33,371 bases of DNA from Spirochaetia bacterium (GCA_029857955.1 JAOUFY010000028.1:1-33371), one strand, 5' to 3'; positions 8,205 to 17,118 are shown, counted from the first letter of the stretch. Translations and numbers: made by a program. The notes: generated by a model not told the origin, from the letters alone.

Positions 8205-8259
8205 AATCTTTCCATAGATTACTTATTCGAGTTTAATTTAATTATATCCCTGTTAAATG

Positions 8260-9843
8260 CTATTTGTGATTTTTTACAAGATTTTCCAGAAATTTATGGA
8301 TCTCTACCAATGCCAGTACATCCATTTTACAATATTCTTTCAGGTTGTTTCTTGTTTCCTCGATGATATCAGGTCGATTTTCATAATAAAGCGATTCAAA
8401 GGCATGCATGGCCATATAACCATTTTTTATTTCCAGTTTTTCATAATTTAATGATGGTATAAGAGCCGGTAAAATATTTTTAATGGAATACAGTCCCTTC
8501 ATTTGAGGCGTATAGTATAATTTCTTGTAAAACGGATACGAAAGATCAACTATCCGCGCAATGATTGATTCAACTTCAACGCTAAATTCAGGAAATAAAA
8601 TTACCATTTCTCTTAGCTGTTGTATTTCAAGTCGACTATCGTAAACTAAAATAGAACCTGAATTTTTTGTTTTATCAAGATCATTTAATAAATTTACAAT
8701 AAATTCTCGTCGTGGATCCCCGGGACGTTCTAAATGTTCTTCCTTAACAGTAGTCTCTGCAAGAAACATTTTAAATTCAGGAATAGAACTCTCTTTAAGT
8801 CGTGCGTATAAGCAATATTCAAAAGGTATTTGTTGAAAAGGGTGAGTATCCTGAAATAAAGGAATGACCGGCATGAAAGATTCAAAATCAAGATAATGAA
8901 CAGGATATATTATATTTTGCAAAAATTTTTTAAGCTCAGAAATCTGCAGTGTCACCTTTTGACTTATAGTGGATTCAATTTGTAACACTTGATTTGGGGT
9001 AAAATCAGAATAATCTTCCTTTTTAATATCTTTTTGATAAAGTATGCCTGTTTCGTACATTTTAAACTTTATAGCACGATCAAGGGTAGCAATATCAAAT
9101 ATTGAATTTTCTGGAACATGGTTCCAGCAAATATTCATGTAATTACACGGAGATGGCTGAAAACAATGATTACCTATATCAATATTTTTAATAACAGATT
9201 CATTTATTGGATATGAAATTTCATCTATCAATTTTTCAACTAATTCAATATTTTCTTCCAATTCAGGCAAAAAATTTTTAACTTTTAGCAGTTGAGTAGT
9301 GTTTATCTCTCCTTTAAGCCTGTATCTTTTATTGATATAAATTGCCCAAAAGCCGCTTAAATTTATTTCGTTTTTTTTCAAGATATAGTATTGAAGAGCC
9401 ATATCAAGGGAGTTAGAATATAAACTTCCGCCGCCAGATCTAATCGAAAAGGCATTCCATGATTCCTGCAGTTGGAGTATGTCGACAAACAATATCAAAC
9501 GATGATATTTAAACCATCCTGAAAATAGAATTTTTGTATTTTCATCTATAAGATCTTTTGTCATCTTCAATTTCTCGTCAAGACTAATATCCTGGGGAAT
9601 GATTTGCTTTAATGGAGAAAGTGGTGAAAACAACGAGCGGGCATATTCGTAAAACTTTTTATCGCCTGGAGACTTTATGTATCGAAATATTTTGCTTTGT
9701 AAATGATTTAATGTTTTATGAACACCATTTCCCTTAATGCCATTAATTTCATTTTCAAAAAGCTCATTATTTTTTAAATACCAGGTTTTTTTACACTGAG
9801 CAAATCGAAGAAAATCATTGCGGCTGATATAAATTTCAGACAT
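8260..9843 (-). CDS. DUF2779 protein: Cas4/RecB-like N-terminus plus DEDD exonuclease-like C-terminus
   Basis: A 527-residue protein. The N-terminal half resembles the Cas4/AddB nuclease fold. It has Cys17 and the cluster Cys227, Cys233, Cys239 (CFQPSPCNYMNIC), a pattern that binds Fe-S in relatives. The C-terminal half looks like a DEDD/RNase H-type exonuclease, with HYLDFESF (Asp319, Glu321), LVYDSRLE (Asp402) and EYCKMDVLAL (Tyr504, Asp508). In the N-terminal nuclease the usual E-x-K is replaced by S-I-R (Ser133, Arg135) next to Asp121, so that site may be inactive. The gene stands alone, convergent with HPP, and no CRISPR array is nearby. Family assignment is firm; function and substrate are unknown. 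Confidence 0.8.
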   Translation of the reverse strand: MSEIYISRNDFLRFAQCKKTWYLKNNELFENEINGIKGNGVHKTLNHLQSKIFRYIKSPGDKKFYEYARSLFSPLSPLKQIIPQDISLDEKLKMTKDLIDENTKILFSGWFKYHRLILFVDILQLQESWNAFSIRSGGGSLYSNSLDMALQYYILKKNEINLSGFWAIYINKRYRLKGEINTTQLLKVKNFLPELEENIELVEKLIDEISYPINESVIKNIDIGNHCFQPSPCNYMNICWNHVPENSIFDIATLDRAIKFKMYETGILYQKDIKKEDYSDFTPNQVLQIESTISQKVTLQISELKKFLQNIIYPVHYLDFESFMPVIPLFQDTHPFQQIPFEYCLYARLKESSIPEFKMFLAETTVKEEHLERPGDPRREFIVNLLNDLDKTKNSGSILVYDSRLEIQQLREMVILFPEFSVEVESIIARIVDLSYPFYKKLYYTPQMKGLYSIKNILPALIPSLNYEKLEIKNGYMAMHAFESLYYENRPDIIEETRNNLKEYCKMDVLALVEIHKFLENLVKNHK

Positions 9844-10032
9844 ATTAAAAGGTTAAATCATCTCGTGAACTATAGACAACGAATTAACCATGTCCGCGAT
9901 GTAAATTCGCTTTTTCCATATTTAAATGAATTATGTAAATTCTACAATACCTGTAAATTTTTTACACAGTAAAAATCTACATTCGAAAAAATGAAAGCGA
10001 TGACTTCTTGGTAGAAATAGTGTCCACGCTAT

Positions 10033-10038
10033 TATAAT
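10033..10038 (+). promoter_or_regulatory. Possible -10 element upstream of the CPBP-mqnA pair
   Basis: TATAAT lies 17 bases upstream of the CPBP start. The best -35 candidate, TTGGTA at 10008-10013, is 19 bases away, so the match is only fair. It lies in a 211-base divergent spacer that otherwise shows nothing clear. Confidence 0.3.
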
Positions 10039-10054
10039 ATTTTATTTTGGATAT

Positions 10055-10846
10055 ATGATAGCATATTTAATACAAATAATCTTATATCGCTTTATACAAT
10101 TACTTTTATTTAAGTTTATGATTTCAGAAAGGTTCGAATTAAATGTCATCACAATCGATAATAAACGAACTTTCTTTCAATTAATACAACTTGCAGCTGT
10201 ATTTATAATACAACTATCAATTTTTGTTTTACTCCTTAAAAAGAAGGTTTATTTAAAAAAATACTTTAAATGGATATTTAGTTATCGTCAAACGCTAAAT
10301 CCTTTTCTAGGTATTCTTGTGGTCTCAATTCCACTGATTTTATACGCCATTTATGTAAATCTTTTCTCAGGTATATATAATGAATATTTTGACAAAATAT
10401 TCTTATACTTTGTATTGTTTTTCTTTGCTATTGCCTTGTCTGAAGAACTGATTTTTCGAGGTTATTTTTATAAACTCATGATCAAGAAAAATAAAAAAAT
10501 TACCATTTACATGATTTTATTGCAAGCCCTTTTATTTACCATGATGCATTTTAATAACCCGGGACATACCTACACTCGAATTGGAGTTGTTTTTTTAGCG
10601 GGAGTATTGTTGGGTGTTGTAGCGCTAAGAGGTTTTATTTATGCAGTAATATTCCATTTTTTATGGAATTTTATACAGGCATATTTACTTGGAACAAATG
10701 TTTCCGGCTATCGCTTCAGCGGCAGTATTTTTACTTATCCAAATGCTCCTGCGTGGGAGAACAACCTCTACGCTGGATTATTTCTTTGTATAACCATCCT
10801 CTTATTTCTTATATTATTTTTTAAAAATAAAAAACAATTTACTTGA
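10055..10846 (+). CDS. CPBP-family intramembrane metalloprotease (CAAX protease-like)
   Basis: A 263-residue, highly hydrophobic protein with about seven to eight membrane segments. It carries the three Abi/CPBP motifs: EELIFRG (the EExxxR block), LLFTMMHFN (FxxxH) and IFHFLWNF (HxxxN/B). These line the membrane-embedded active site in Rce1-like proteases. Bacterial members are tied to bacteriocin self-immunity or protein processing, but many have no known role. mqnA starts 5 bases downstream, or overlaps if the TTG at 10843 is used, so the two are co-transcribed. There is no obvious functional link to menaquinone synthesis. Start is the first ATG; no strong ribosome-binding site. Confidence 0.85.
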   Translation: MIAYLIQIILYRFIQLLLFKFMISERFELNVITIDNKRTFFQLIQLAAVFIIQLSIFVLLLKKKVYLKKYFKWIFSYRQTLNPFLGILVVSIPLILYAIYVNLFSGIYNEYFDKIFLYFVLFFFAIALSEELIFRGYFYKLMIKKNKKITIYMILLQALLFTMMHFNNPGHTYTRIGVVFLAGVLLGVVALRGFIYAVIFHFLWNFIQAYLLGTNVSGYRFSGSIFTYPNAPAWENNLYAGLFLCITILLFLILFFKNKKQFT

Positions 10847-10851
10847 GAAAT

Positions 10852-11661
10852 ATGAGACTTGGAGCTGTTAAGTTTTTAAACGCATACCCGCTTTATTGGG
10901 GACTTAAGTTTGAACCAAAAGTTGACATCATAAAAGACATACCATCAAGACTTGCTGACGATTTATTTAGAAATGAACTGGATTTGGCAATCATATCATC
11001 TATTGAATATCATAAGCATAGAGACTTATTTAATTATTACGATGATCTGTGCATCGCTGCAAAAGGAACGGTTGAATCAATTCGACTCTATATGAGCCCA
11101 ACACTTGGTACAACGAGCCAACAATCCATAGATCAAATAAAGACATGGCTGGGTAAACAACATAAATTAAGAATTTATTATGATATTGCCACTCGAAGTT
11201 CGCTTTCCATGCTGAAGGTTTTGTTGAACGAACATTGCCCTGGTGGAAAAAACATTGATTATGAATTTGTTCAAATAGCGCCGCCATTTGAACAAATGAT
11301 TCAAAATCTCGGCGAACAGGAATTAGTACTTCTAATTGGCGACTCTGCTTTAAAATTAAAAAATCTACCTTCCATTGATTTGGGTGATTTTTATTTTAAA
11401 ACCTTTCAGCGCGCATTTGTATATGCCATTTGGGTTTACCGGCCAGAAAACGGCAGCAAGGCAAAAGATATTTTACTTAATGCTTACGAAATCGGACAAA
11501 ATAATTTTGATCTAATGATAAAAGATGCCATTTGTGAATTTAACTTTTCAGAAGAATTTACCCGCCATTATTTAACCAATGTTGTTCAATATCGATTTAC
11601 AACAGAACTCAAAGATGATTTAGTTTTCTTTTATAATAAATTTGATCAACTTAATTTTTAA
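10852..11661 (+). CDS. mqnA: Chorismate dehydratase MqnA (futalosine menaquinone pathway)
   Basis: Converts chorismate to 3-enolpyruvyl-benzoate, the first committed step of the futalosine route to menaquinone. The 269-residue product has the MqnA/MqnD periplasmic-binding-protein-like fold: GAVKFLNAYPLYWGL at the start, then SRLADDLFRNELDLAIISSIEY, typical of MqnA rather than MqnD. RSSLSMLKVLL and QIAPPFEQM follow, and LLIGDSALK comes later. ATG at 10852 gives the family-like MRLGAVKFLN; an in-frame TTG at 10843 would overlap the previous stop. Other mqn genes are not in the window. Menaquinone would be the electron carrier for the respiratory chain. Confidence 0.88.
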   Translation: MRLGAVKFLNAYPLYWGLKFEPKVDIIKDIPSRLADDLFRNELDLAIISSIEYHKHRDLFNYYDDLCIAAKGTVESIRLYMSPTLGTTSQQSIDQIKTWLGKQHKLRIYYDIATRSSLSMLKVLLNEHCPGGKNIDYEFVQIAPPFEQMIQNLGEQELVLLIGDSALKLKNLPSIDLGDFYFKTFQRAFVYAIWVYRPENGSKAKDILLNAYEIGQNNFDLMIKDAICEFNFSEEFTRHYLTNVVQYRFTTELKDDLVFFYNKFDQLNF

Positions 11662-11680
11662 AAATTTTAACTTACAATGA

Positions 11681-13378
11681 TTATTTTTTTAATTTTAACT
11701 CACATGTTATGGCATAATGAACCAGCAGTTTAGCCAGCTCCTCATGTTCATCGATTACATAATGATTTCGAAATGTTTTAAGAATATCAAAAGCCTTATT
11801 ATGAGAAGATTTAACTACGATATTTATACCCTCGTCAATAGAAATTATACGTTGGCTGATCAAAATGGCTCTTTTTTCATCGTCAATGGAAACAATAACC
11901 GCAAGCGATCCTCGAACACCTGCTTTTTTTAAAATTGATTTTTGAGCGGCATTGCCAAAAAGAACATTGTGACCTCTTGAACGCGCAAGGTCAACAAGAG
12001 ATCGCTGAAATTCAATAACCATGTAAGGCATATTTTGAGCAACAAGGTGATCAACAATTTTTTGACCATAATAACCATATCCACATACAATTATATGATT
12101 TGTTAATGCTTCCTTTTTATTTTGATCAGATGATTCAATATTTTCTACGCCTTCTTCGTGATCATCCTCTTGAAATTTTTTATTAAATGATTTTGCGCGA
12201 ATCCGTTGTATGATAAAATCCATAAATAATAAAATAAGCGGCGTAAGAAACATTGAAATTGTTACAGAAATGATCATGATCTGCGAAAAACTTTTACTGA
12301 TTAATTTTACATTCGCGATTTCTTCAAAAATGACAAATGAAAACTCACCAATTTGAGATAACGCAACTGCAGTTTTAATCGAAGTACTTTTAAGATGAGA
12401 AAAAATCAAAATAAAAAAAATAATCAAAGCCTTAGTGAACATAACACCAAAGACAAGTAAAATAATTTTTAGAGATTCGTTATATAAAACTCCAATGTCA
12501 ATTTGCATTCCAACTGATACAAAAAAAACTCCCAGAAGCAAATCGCGAAACGGGGCAAGATCGGCTTCAACCTGATATTTATAGTGAGTTTCAGCTATCA
12601 TCATTCCGGCTAAAAATGAACCAAGAGCATAAGAAAATCCAAAGGTTTTAGCTAACACAGCCGCGCCGACTAGAACCAGTAAAATTGCAGTTAAAAATAA
12701 TTCATGGGAATGTGAATCAGCAATCCAGCCAAGAAAGCGATTTAGCGCATATTTACCCGCGAAAAAAATTAAAAAAAATACAAATAGAGCGCTTACTAAA
12801 GTGTTTGTAAATAAATCCAATAATGAATTTTCAGTTTGAGTAAAAATTCCAACCATAATGAGAATTGCTATAACAGCAAGATCTTGAAAAATTAAAATAC
12901 CAAGAGCCTGACGGGCATACGGGCGGTCCATTTCACGTTTATCTGTAAAATACTTGAGAACAATAGCAGTAGATGAAAGAGCAAGTGATGTGCCGGTTAA
13001 AATAGAACCTTTAAGCGAAATATTTAAAAAATAGAACGCCGCTAACGTAAAAATGGCTGACGTAACCAAAAGTTGAAGAATACCATTTAATAAAACTTCT
13101 TTTAAAAGTTTTTTAAAATTTGAAATCGAAAACTCAAGCCCAACAGTAAAAAGCATGAAAACAATTCCAAATTGGGCAATATCATGCAGATTATGCTGAT
13201 TCACGCCGGGAAGATTAAAAATATGGCTGATAAGAATTCCAGAGACAATATAGCCAAGTAAAGGCGGAACTCCTATGCGTTTTAAAAAGACATTGAAAAA
13301 CATGGAAAACACCGCAGCGGTGGATGTGATCCAGAGTAAATGCTCCATTGTCATGGTAACGATTTTCGTTTCTATCAT
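11681..13378 (-). CDS. KefB-type monovalent cation:proton antiporter (CPA2) with TrkA-N domain
   Basis: A 565-residue transporter. Residues 10-385 form a Na+/H+-exchanger domain with about 12 membrane segments, including GTSLALSSTAIVLKYF and LGILIFQDLAVI, typical of CPA2/Kef proteins. After a charged linker (about 395-425) a TrkA-N/RCK nucleotide-binding domain starts at HIIVCGYGYYGQKIVDHL (GxGxxG) and runs to the end; there is no TrkA-C domain. K+ efflux coupled to proton entry is the usual role, and specificity is inferred. It converges with mqnA (19-base gap). Upstream lies repeat unit B. Start ATG at 13376-13378 has no clear ribosome-binding site; Met9 or Met11 are alternatives. Confidence 0.88.
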   Translation of the reverse strand: MIETKIVTMTMEHLLWITSTAAVFSMFFNVFLKRIGVPPLLGYIVSGILISHIFNLPGVNQHNLHDIAQFGIVFMLFTVGLEFSISNFKKLLKEVLLNGILQLLVTSAIFTLAAFYFLNISLKGSILTGTSLALSSTAIVLKYFTDKREMDRPYARQALGILIFQDLAVIAILIMVGIFTQTENSLLDLFTNTLVSALFVFFLIFFAGKYALNRFLGWIADSHSHELFLTAILLVLVGAAVLAKTFGFSYALGSFLAGMMIAETHYKYQVEADLAPFRDLLLGVFFVSVGMQIDIGVLYNESLKIILLVFGVMFTKALIIFFILIFSHLKSTSIKTAVALSQIGEFSFVIFEEIANVKLISKSFSQIMIISVTISMFLTPLILLFMDFIIQRIRAKSFNKKFQEDDHEEGVENIESSDQNKKEALTNHIIVCGYGYYGQKIVDHLVAQNMPYMVIEFQRSLVDLARSRGHNVLFGNAAQKSILKKAGVRGSLAVIVSIDDEKRAILISQRIISIDEGINIVVKSSHNKAFDILKTFRNHYVIDEHEELAKLLVHYAITCELKLKK

Positions 13379-13393
13379 TTTAATTTTAAAATA

Positions 13394-13452
13394 AGGGGCA
13401 AGTCTGCCCCTGCCTGCAAACGTCTAAAACGACGTTTTCCGTCACCCCTGAC
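13394..13452 (+). repeat. Modular palindromic repeat, unit B
   Basis: Head hairpin AGGGGCA-AGTC-TGCCCCT (13394-13411) identical to unit A, a middle hairpin AAACGTC/GACGTTT (13418-13424 with 13431-13437) unrelated in sequence to that of unit A, and tail ACCCCTGAC (13444-13452). It sits upstream of the antiporter gene in a 210-base spacer that otherwise shows only A/T-rich sequence. Confidence 0.75.
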
Positions 13453-13588
13453 AATTTTTCCTTGATGATATTTTTATACAACTTAATAAAATATAAGGAT
13501 AGGATCAAATTTTTAAATAACAAATAAATTAATTCCATTCGTACTTGTATTTGAATAAGTTTAAGGTTGTATGACTAAAATTATTTAA

Positions 13589-14320
13589 CTACAAAACAGC
13601 CAGTGTGTCTAAAATAGCATCTCTGGCTAATGGATAAATAGAGTCTAAAACAACCCCCCTTTCAAACTCCAATGTTATGGTGGGAATTTTGCGCTCCCAT
13701 CCGGCATAGGTACCAAGTGAGCCAGGGGTTGGGTATCCGATGTCTTCCACGATTTCCATATTTAATTTTTTGGTCATTACTTCAGCAAATGGTCTTGCCG
13801 GTCCATTGATGTTGATCATGGGTTTCCATGAGTGGAAGGAAATTATAAAATCAGGCCTGTAGTCATTGATCACTTTCATCATTACACTTGTTTCAGGTTC
13901 ACTACAGGGCCGCGATCCAGGAAAATATTTTTGTTCTGTATATATATCAGACCAATCTTTAGTCGGCATATTACGATTTAAATCGACGCCATTTTCATTT
14001 CCGCGTTGAAATTTTAAAAATCCATCAGGATTAAAAACCGGTATCACATAAATTTCACAATCTACTGGAGAAACAGATTTGTTCAAGGCAAATTCTCTTA
14101 CAAACTCCTCCATAAATCGAATGCCTTCTGTTTCATTTCCATGAACGCCGCCGATTAAAAGAGCTTTTTTGCTTTCCGGTTTGCCATTAAGTCGTTTACC
14201 GGTAATATCTTTGTTTCCTGCGCTTTTGCCAATGATTTCCCAGTCAGAATTGCTAAAAATCGCATTTTGGGTATTTCCATAAGGTAAAGATTCTTTTAAT
14301 ATTTTATTTTCAACATTCAT
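13589..14320 (-). CDS. M14-family zinc carboxypeptidase/amidase, MpaA-like
   Basis: A 243-residue metallopeptidase with the M14 layout: GGVHGNE (zinc ligands His60, Glu63), NPDG, GVDLNRN (Arg116, carboxylate binding), SFHSW (third zinc ligand His163) and ITLEFERG (catalytic Glu near 218-220). Compact length without a pro-region and no signal peptide point to a cytoplasmic enzyme. The closest known type is the murein-tripeptide amidase MpaA, which trims recycled peptidoglycan peptides; an AstE/aspartoacylase-like role is the alternative. It follows folD on the same strand after 26 bases, with no visible terminator between them. Confidence 0.82.
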   Translation of the reverse strand: MNVENKILKESLPYGNTQNAIFSNSDWEIIGKSAGNKDITGKRLNGKPESKKALLIGGVHGNETEGIRFMEEFVREFALNKSVSPVDCEIYVIPVFNPDGFLKFQRGNENGVDLNRNMPTKDWSDIYTEQKYFPGSRPCSEPETSVMMKVINDYRPDFIISFHSWKPMININGPARPFAEVMTKKLNMEIVEDIGYPTPGSLGTYAGWERKIPTITLEFERGVVLDSIYPLARDAILDTLAVL

Positions 14321-14346
14321 AAATTATTTTCAATAAATTTAATAAA

Positions 14347-15234
14347 CTATATATTTTTTGAACGAAGTGCATTGTGATAGGTATTGTACATCAGCATAGC
14401 GATGGTCATCGGTCCAACACCACCCGGAACAGGTGTGATGTACAAAGATTTATCTTTTAAAGCCTCAAAATCAAGATCGCCGCATACGCCCTTGACAGCT
14501 CTGTGCATGCCGACATCAATTATAATAGCCCCTTGTTTAACGACATTGTTGTTAATGATATCGCGTACTCCCATAGCAGAAACAATGATGTCGGCGTCTT
14601 TAATGAAGTTGTCTATATTTTGTGTTTTTGAATGACATATCGTTACTGTTGCCTGTCCATGATCCATTAACAATTGAGCCATTGGTTTTCCAACAATATT
14701 AGAACGTCCAAGCACAACTGCATTTTTACCGGTTATCTTTATACCAAGCTCCTGAAGCATGACCATTACACCAAGTGGAGTACAAGGAATTGTTCCTTCA
14801 ACCTTGGCTTGAAGACGACCAATGTTTTCAAAATGAAAACCATCAACATCCTTTTCTGGTTTTATCGATTGAAGAATTTTTCGTTCATTTAGATGACCCG
14901 GCAAAGGCAATTGTACCAAAATTCCATGTATAGAATTATCCAGGTTCCATTCGTTTACAATACTTAATATTTCCGATTCGGTTGAATCTGCTGAAAGACG
15001 TTTAACAATAGATTTAAAACCAACCTCTGTAGCCGATTTTTCTTTATTAGCAACGTATATTTTACTGCCCTCATCTTCCCCAACCAATAAAACAGCAAGA
15101 CCTGGCACATGTTGAAGTTTTTTAACATCTTCAGATAATTTTTTCCTGATTTCTGAAGCAAGTTTTTTGCCCCACAAGACATTTCCTTCAACCCATTTTT
15201 GTTTTTCAATATTAAACTCCGGAATATGAATCAT
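14347..15234 (-). CDS. folD: Bifunctional methylene-THF dehydrogenase/cyclohydrolase FolD
   Basis: Interconverts 5,10-methylene- and 10-formyl-tetrahydrofolate with NADP. The 295-residue protein has catalytic Tyr60 and Lys64 (KIYVANK), QLPLPGHL, PEKDVDGFH with Asp131, the nucleotide loop GRSNIVGKPMA and the closing signature TPVPGGVGPMTIAML. The first 15 residues are a short extension before the usual start. It begins 3 bases after the ctaB stop codon, so translation is coupled to heme O synthase, though no pathway link is obvious. All catalytic residues are intact. Confidence 0.96.
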   Translation of the reverse strand: MIHIPEFNIEKQKWVEGNVLWGKKLASEIRKKLSEDVKKLQHVPGLAVLLVGEDEGSKIYVANKEKSATEVGFKSIVKRLSADSTESEILSIVNEWNLDNSIHGILVQLPLPGHLNERKILQSIKPEKDVDGFHFENIGRLQAKVEGTIPCTPLGVMVMLQELGIKITGKNAVVLGRSNIVGKPMAQLLMDHGQATVTICHSKTQNIDNFIKDADIIVSAMGVRDIINNNVVKQGAIIIDVGMHRAVKGVCGDLDFEALKDKSLYITPVPGGVGPMTIAMLMYNTYHNALRSKNI

Positions 15235-15237
15235 TTG

Positions 15238-16113
15238 CTACACCCGATTTAATGTCCCCATAAGTAAATTAAGAATTAATATTAGTACGCTATATATATT
15301 TATACTGATAAACGTTTTTTTATACAATATATTTTTACTGTTGAGCAATAAACCGATTGACAAATAAATTAACACAACAGATAAAATTAATGTAATTGCA
15401 TAACCATACTTATCATTGTAGTTACCAAAAAAAGTTATCATAAATGCCGAGGTAATGGTTAAAACTATTCCAATAAAAGTAAGTATTTGAAGTGATCGTT
15501 CAGAAATAATTTTTGTCAGGGTTGGCAACCCTGCAGCATGATAGTCGTTTCCATATAAAAACAACAAAAGCCAGAAATGCGGAATCTGCCATATGACCAT
15601 AAAAATACAAATAGATAAAATGTATGGATCTAAAATATCGCCTCCAGCAGCAGCCCATCCTACAGCGGGAGGAACACCGCCAATAACAGATCCTGGTATA
15701 ACGGCAATTGGCGAAATTCTTTTCAAATAGGTATAAATACCATTATACCAAACATAGGCAGAAATCCCCAGCGCTCCTGCGATAATATTGGTTTTTACAA
15801 ATAAAATAGATACCCCGATAAAAAAATATAATAAAACATATGCCCATGCAAATCCTGTCGTAACCCGTCCAGATGGCAATGGACGACCTTGAGTTCTTTT
15901 CATTTTTAAATCTAATTTTTGATCCTGAATCTGATTTAAAGCTGCTGAGCTTAAGCCAATGAGCAAAATGCCTAAAACTGGCCAAATTAAATTTGACTTC
16001 CAGGGTTGTGGAGCCAACAAGTAACCAACCGTGGTCGTAACTGTGACAGAAAAAGTAATTTTTATTTTGCCCAATTCCAGGGTAATTAAAAACCATTCCC
16101 ATAATTTTTTCAT
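15238..16113 (-). CDS. ctaB: Protoheme IX farnesyltransferase (heme O synthase)
   Basis: Adds a farnesyl group to heme B, giving heme O for cytochrome oxidase. The 291-residue UbiA-family membrane protein has the first Asp-rich motif NQIQDQKLDLKMKRTQGRPL (Asn60, Asp64, Asp68) and the second region YTYLKRISPIAVIPGSVIGG, followed by WQIPHFWLL and YGNDYHAAGLP, which separate it from other UbiA prenyltransferases. AGGTG (16121-16125 on the plus strand as CACCT) lies 7 bases before the ATG. It is near the cox operon but separated from it by the DUF420 gene on the other strand. No heme A synthase (ctaA) is in the window. Confidence 0.95.
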   Translation of the reverse strand: MKKLWEWFLITLELGKIKITFSVTVTTTVGYLLAPQPWKSNLIWPVLGILLIGLSSAALNQIQDQKLDLKMKRTQGRPLPSGRVTTGFAWAYVLLYFFIGVSILFVKTNIIAGALGISAYVWYNGIYTYLKRISPIAVIPGSVIGGVPPAVGWAAAGGDILDPYILSICIFMVIWQIPHFWLLLFLYGNDYHAAGLPTLTKIISERSLQILTFIGIVLTITSAFMITFFGNYNDKYGYAITLILSVVLIYLSIGLLLNSKNILYKKTFISINIYSVLILILNLLMGTLNRV

Positions 16114-16378
16114 TAAATTTCACCTGTCATTGAATACACTTAAGACTTACCTTTTCATTGGTATCAAATTATTAGATATTTAACACGCCAAGTGAAAAAC
16201 TGAGCAAAACTAACAAACTGGCAAATTCAAAACGCCGCTCCCTACCAAGCCCATCTTAAACTAATAATTTACACTAACACTATTTAATTTTTTATGTCTA
16301 TATTAAATAATCATAATAACATTATGTAATAGTGGTGTTATGTGTGTTATTAAATCTTTTTTTTATCAGGAGACTTTA

Positions 16379-16804
16379 ATGGATATCAAAGAATTACCAT
16401 TTATTTTTTCATGCATGAATGCTGTAAGTTTTGTTTCAATAGTGATTGCTTTTATATTGATAAAAGCTGGAAATAAAACTGGTCATAGAATTTTTATGGG
16501 AATAGCTTTATTAGCTTCAGCAGGATTCCTGGCTATGTATTTATTTTACCATTATAATACAACAGAGCCAGTGCATTTTCAAGCTCAAGGTTTGATTAGA
16601 TATATTTATTTTACAATTTTAATAACTCATACAATACTTGCCGTGATTATTGTACCATTTATTATTAAAACTGTTTACCATGCAATTAAAGATCAGCCGG
16701 AAAAACATAAAAAGTTAGCTCGATGGGTTTTACCTGTATGGTGCTATGTCTCTTTCACCGGCGTAGTCATCTACATAATGCTTTTTAAAATTACTTTTGA
16801 ATAG
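16379..16804 (+). CDS. DUF420 membrane protein, cytochrome-oxidase-linked
   Basis: A 141-residue protein with four membrane segments. The pattern fits DUF420: LPFIFSCMNAVSFV, the H-R-x-F-M-G block (GHRIFMGIALLASAGFLAMYLFYHY), YFTILITHTILAVI, and KHKKLARWVLPVWCYVSFTGVVIYIML. Conserved His residues on helices suggest a role in oxidase assembly or heme/copper handling, but the function is not established. The start at 16379 is set by AGGAG at 16368-16372, 6 bases upstream; an earlier ATG at 16340 adds residues unlike the family. It converges on the cox operon and diverges from ctaB across 265 bases, which include a small inverted repeat CATAAT-AAC-ATTATG at 16312-16326. Confidence 0.85.
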   Translation: MDIKELPFIFSCMNAVSFVSIVIAFILIKAGNKTGHRIFMGIALLASAGFLAMYLFYHYNTTEPVHFQAQGLIRYIYFTILITHTILAVIIVPFIIKTVYHAIKDQPEKHKKLARWVLPVWCYVSFTGVVIYIMLFKITFE

Positions 16805-16815
16805 GTTAATGAAAT

Positions 16816-16851
16816 AATATGGGCAGAAAAGTTATTTTATCTGCCCATATT
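16816..16851. terminator. Hairpin between convergent DUF420 gene and cox operon
   Basis: A perfect 12-bp stem (16816-16827 with 16840-16851, core ATATGGGCAGA/TCTGCCCATAT) and a 12-base loop. It lies 11 bases past the DUF420 stop and 30 bases past the end of the cox operon. The plus-strand T-run is about 8 bases further on, so termination is likely but not textbook. It may serve both strands. Confidence 0.65.
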
Positions 16852-16881
16852 TAATGATATTTTTTAAACATCATTATAAAT

Positions 16882-17103
16882 TTAATTATTGGTTGATTTA
16901 GAAGTTTTGTAAACCAAAAATACAAGTAAAGCCATAAAGCTAACAGGCAAGATACCCATTAAAATCGTAGTATCAAAATAGGCATCAATTTTTTCTTTTG
17001 AAAAAGAATATAAAACATTGCATGAAGAACATGCCCATAGTGCATTATTCATAGAAATATAAACAATACCCAAAGCTGGTAAAACGAAATTTTTAATCTT
17101 CAT
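16882..17103 (-). CDS. Small membrane protein of the cox operon with exported CxxC motif
   Basis: A 73-residue protein. A signal-like first segment (residues 5-23) is followed by WACSSCN, a CxxC pair just outside the membrane, then a charged stretch and a second membrane helix (about 46-66). Small proteins of this plan, often with ACPVCFG in the same place, accompany oxidase operons in several phyla. Copper handling or assembly is conceivable, but no function is established. AGGAGG (17111-17116 as CCTCCT) lies 7 bases before the ATG. It is the last gene of the coxB-A-III-IV-III' operon, 15 bases behind the second subunit III gene. Expression is well supported; the role is inference. Confidence 0.65.
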   Translation of the reverse strand: MKIKNFVLPALGIVYISMNNALWACSSCNVLYSFSKEKIDAYFDTTILMGILPVSFMALLVFLVYKTSKSTNN

Positions 17104-17118
17104 CCTGTAACCTCCTGA

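Noticed and set aside
8260-9843. CRISPR-Cas locus suggested by the Cas4-like domain
   Set aside because: No regularly spaced repeats and no other cas genes are present; DUF2779 proteins occur outside CRISPR loci.
10131-10140. GGTTCGAATT, like a tRNA T-arm
   Set aside because: It is inside the CPBP coding region and no acceptor, D or anticodon arms can be built around it.
7404-13452. Repeat units as integron attC sites
   Set aside because: The conserved ends are not the GTTRRRY/RYYYAAC core sites of attC and there is no integrase or gene-cassette array.
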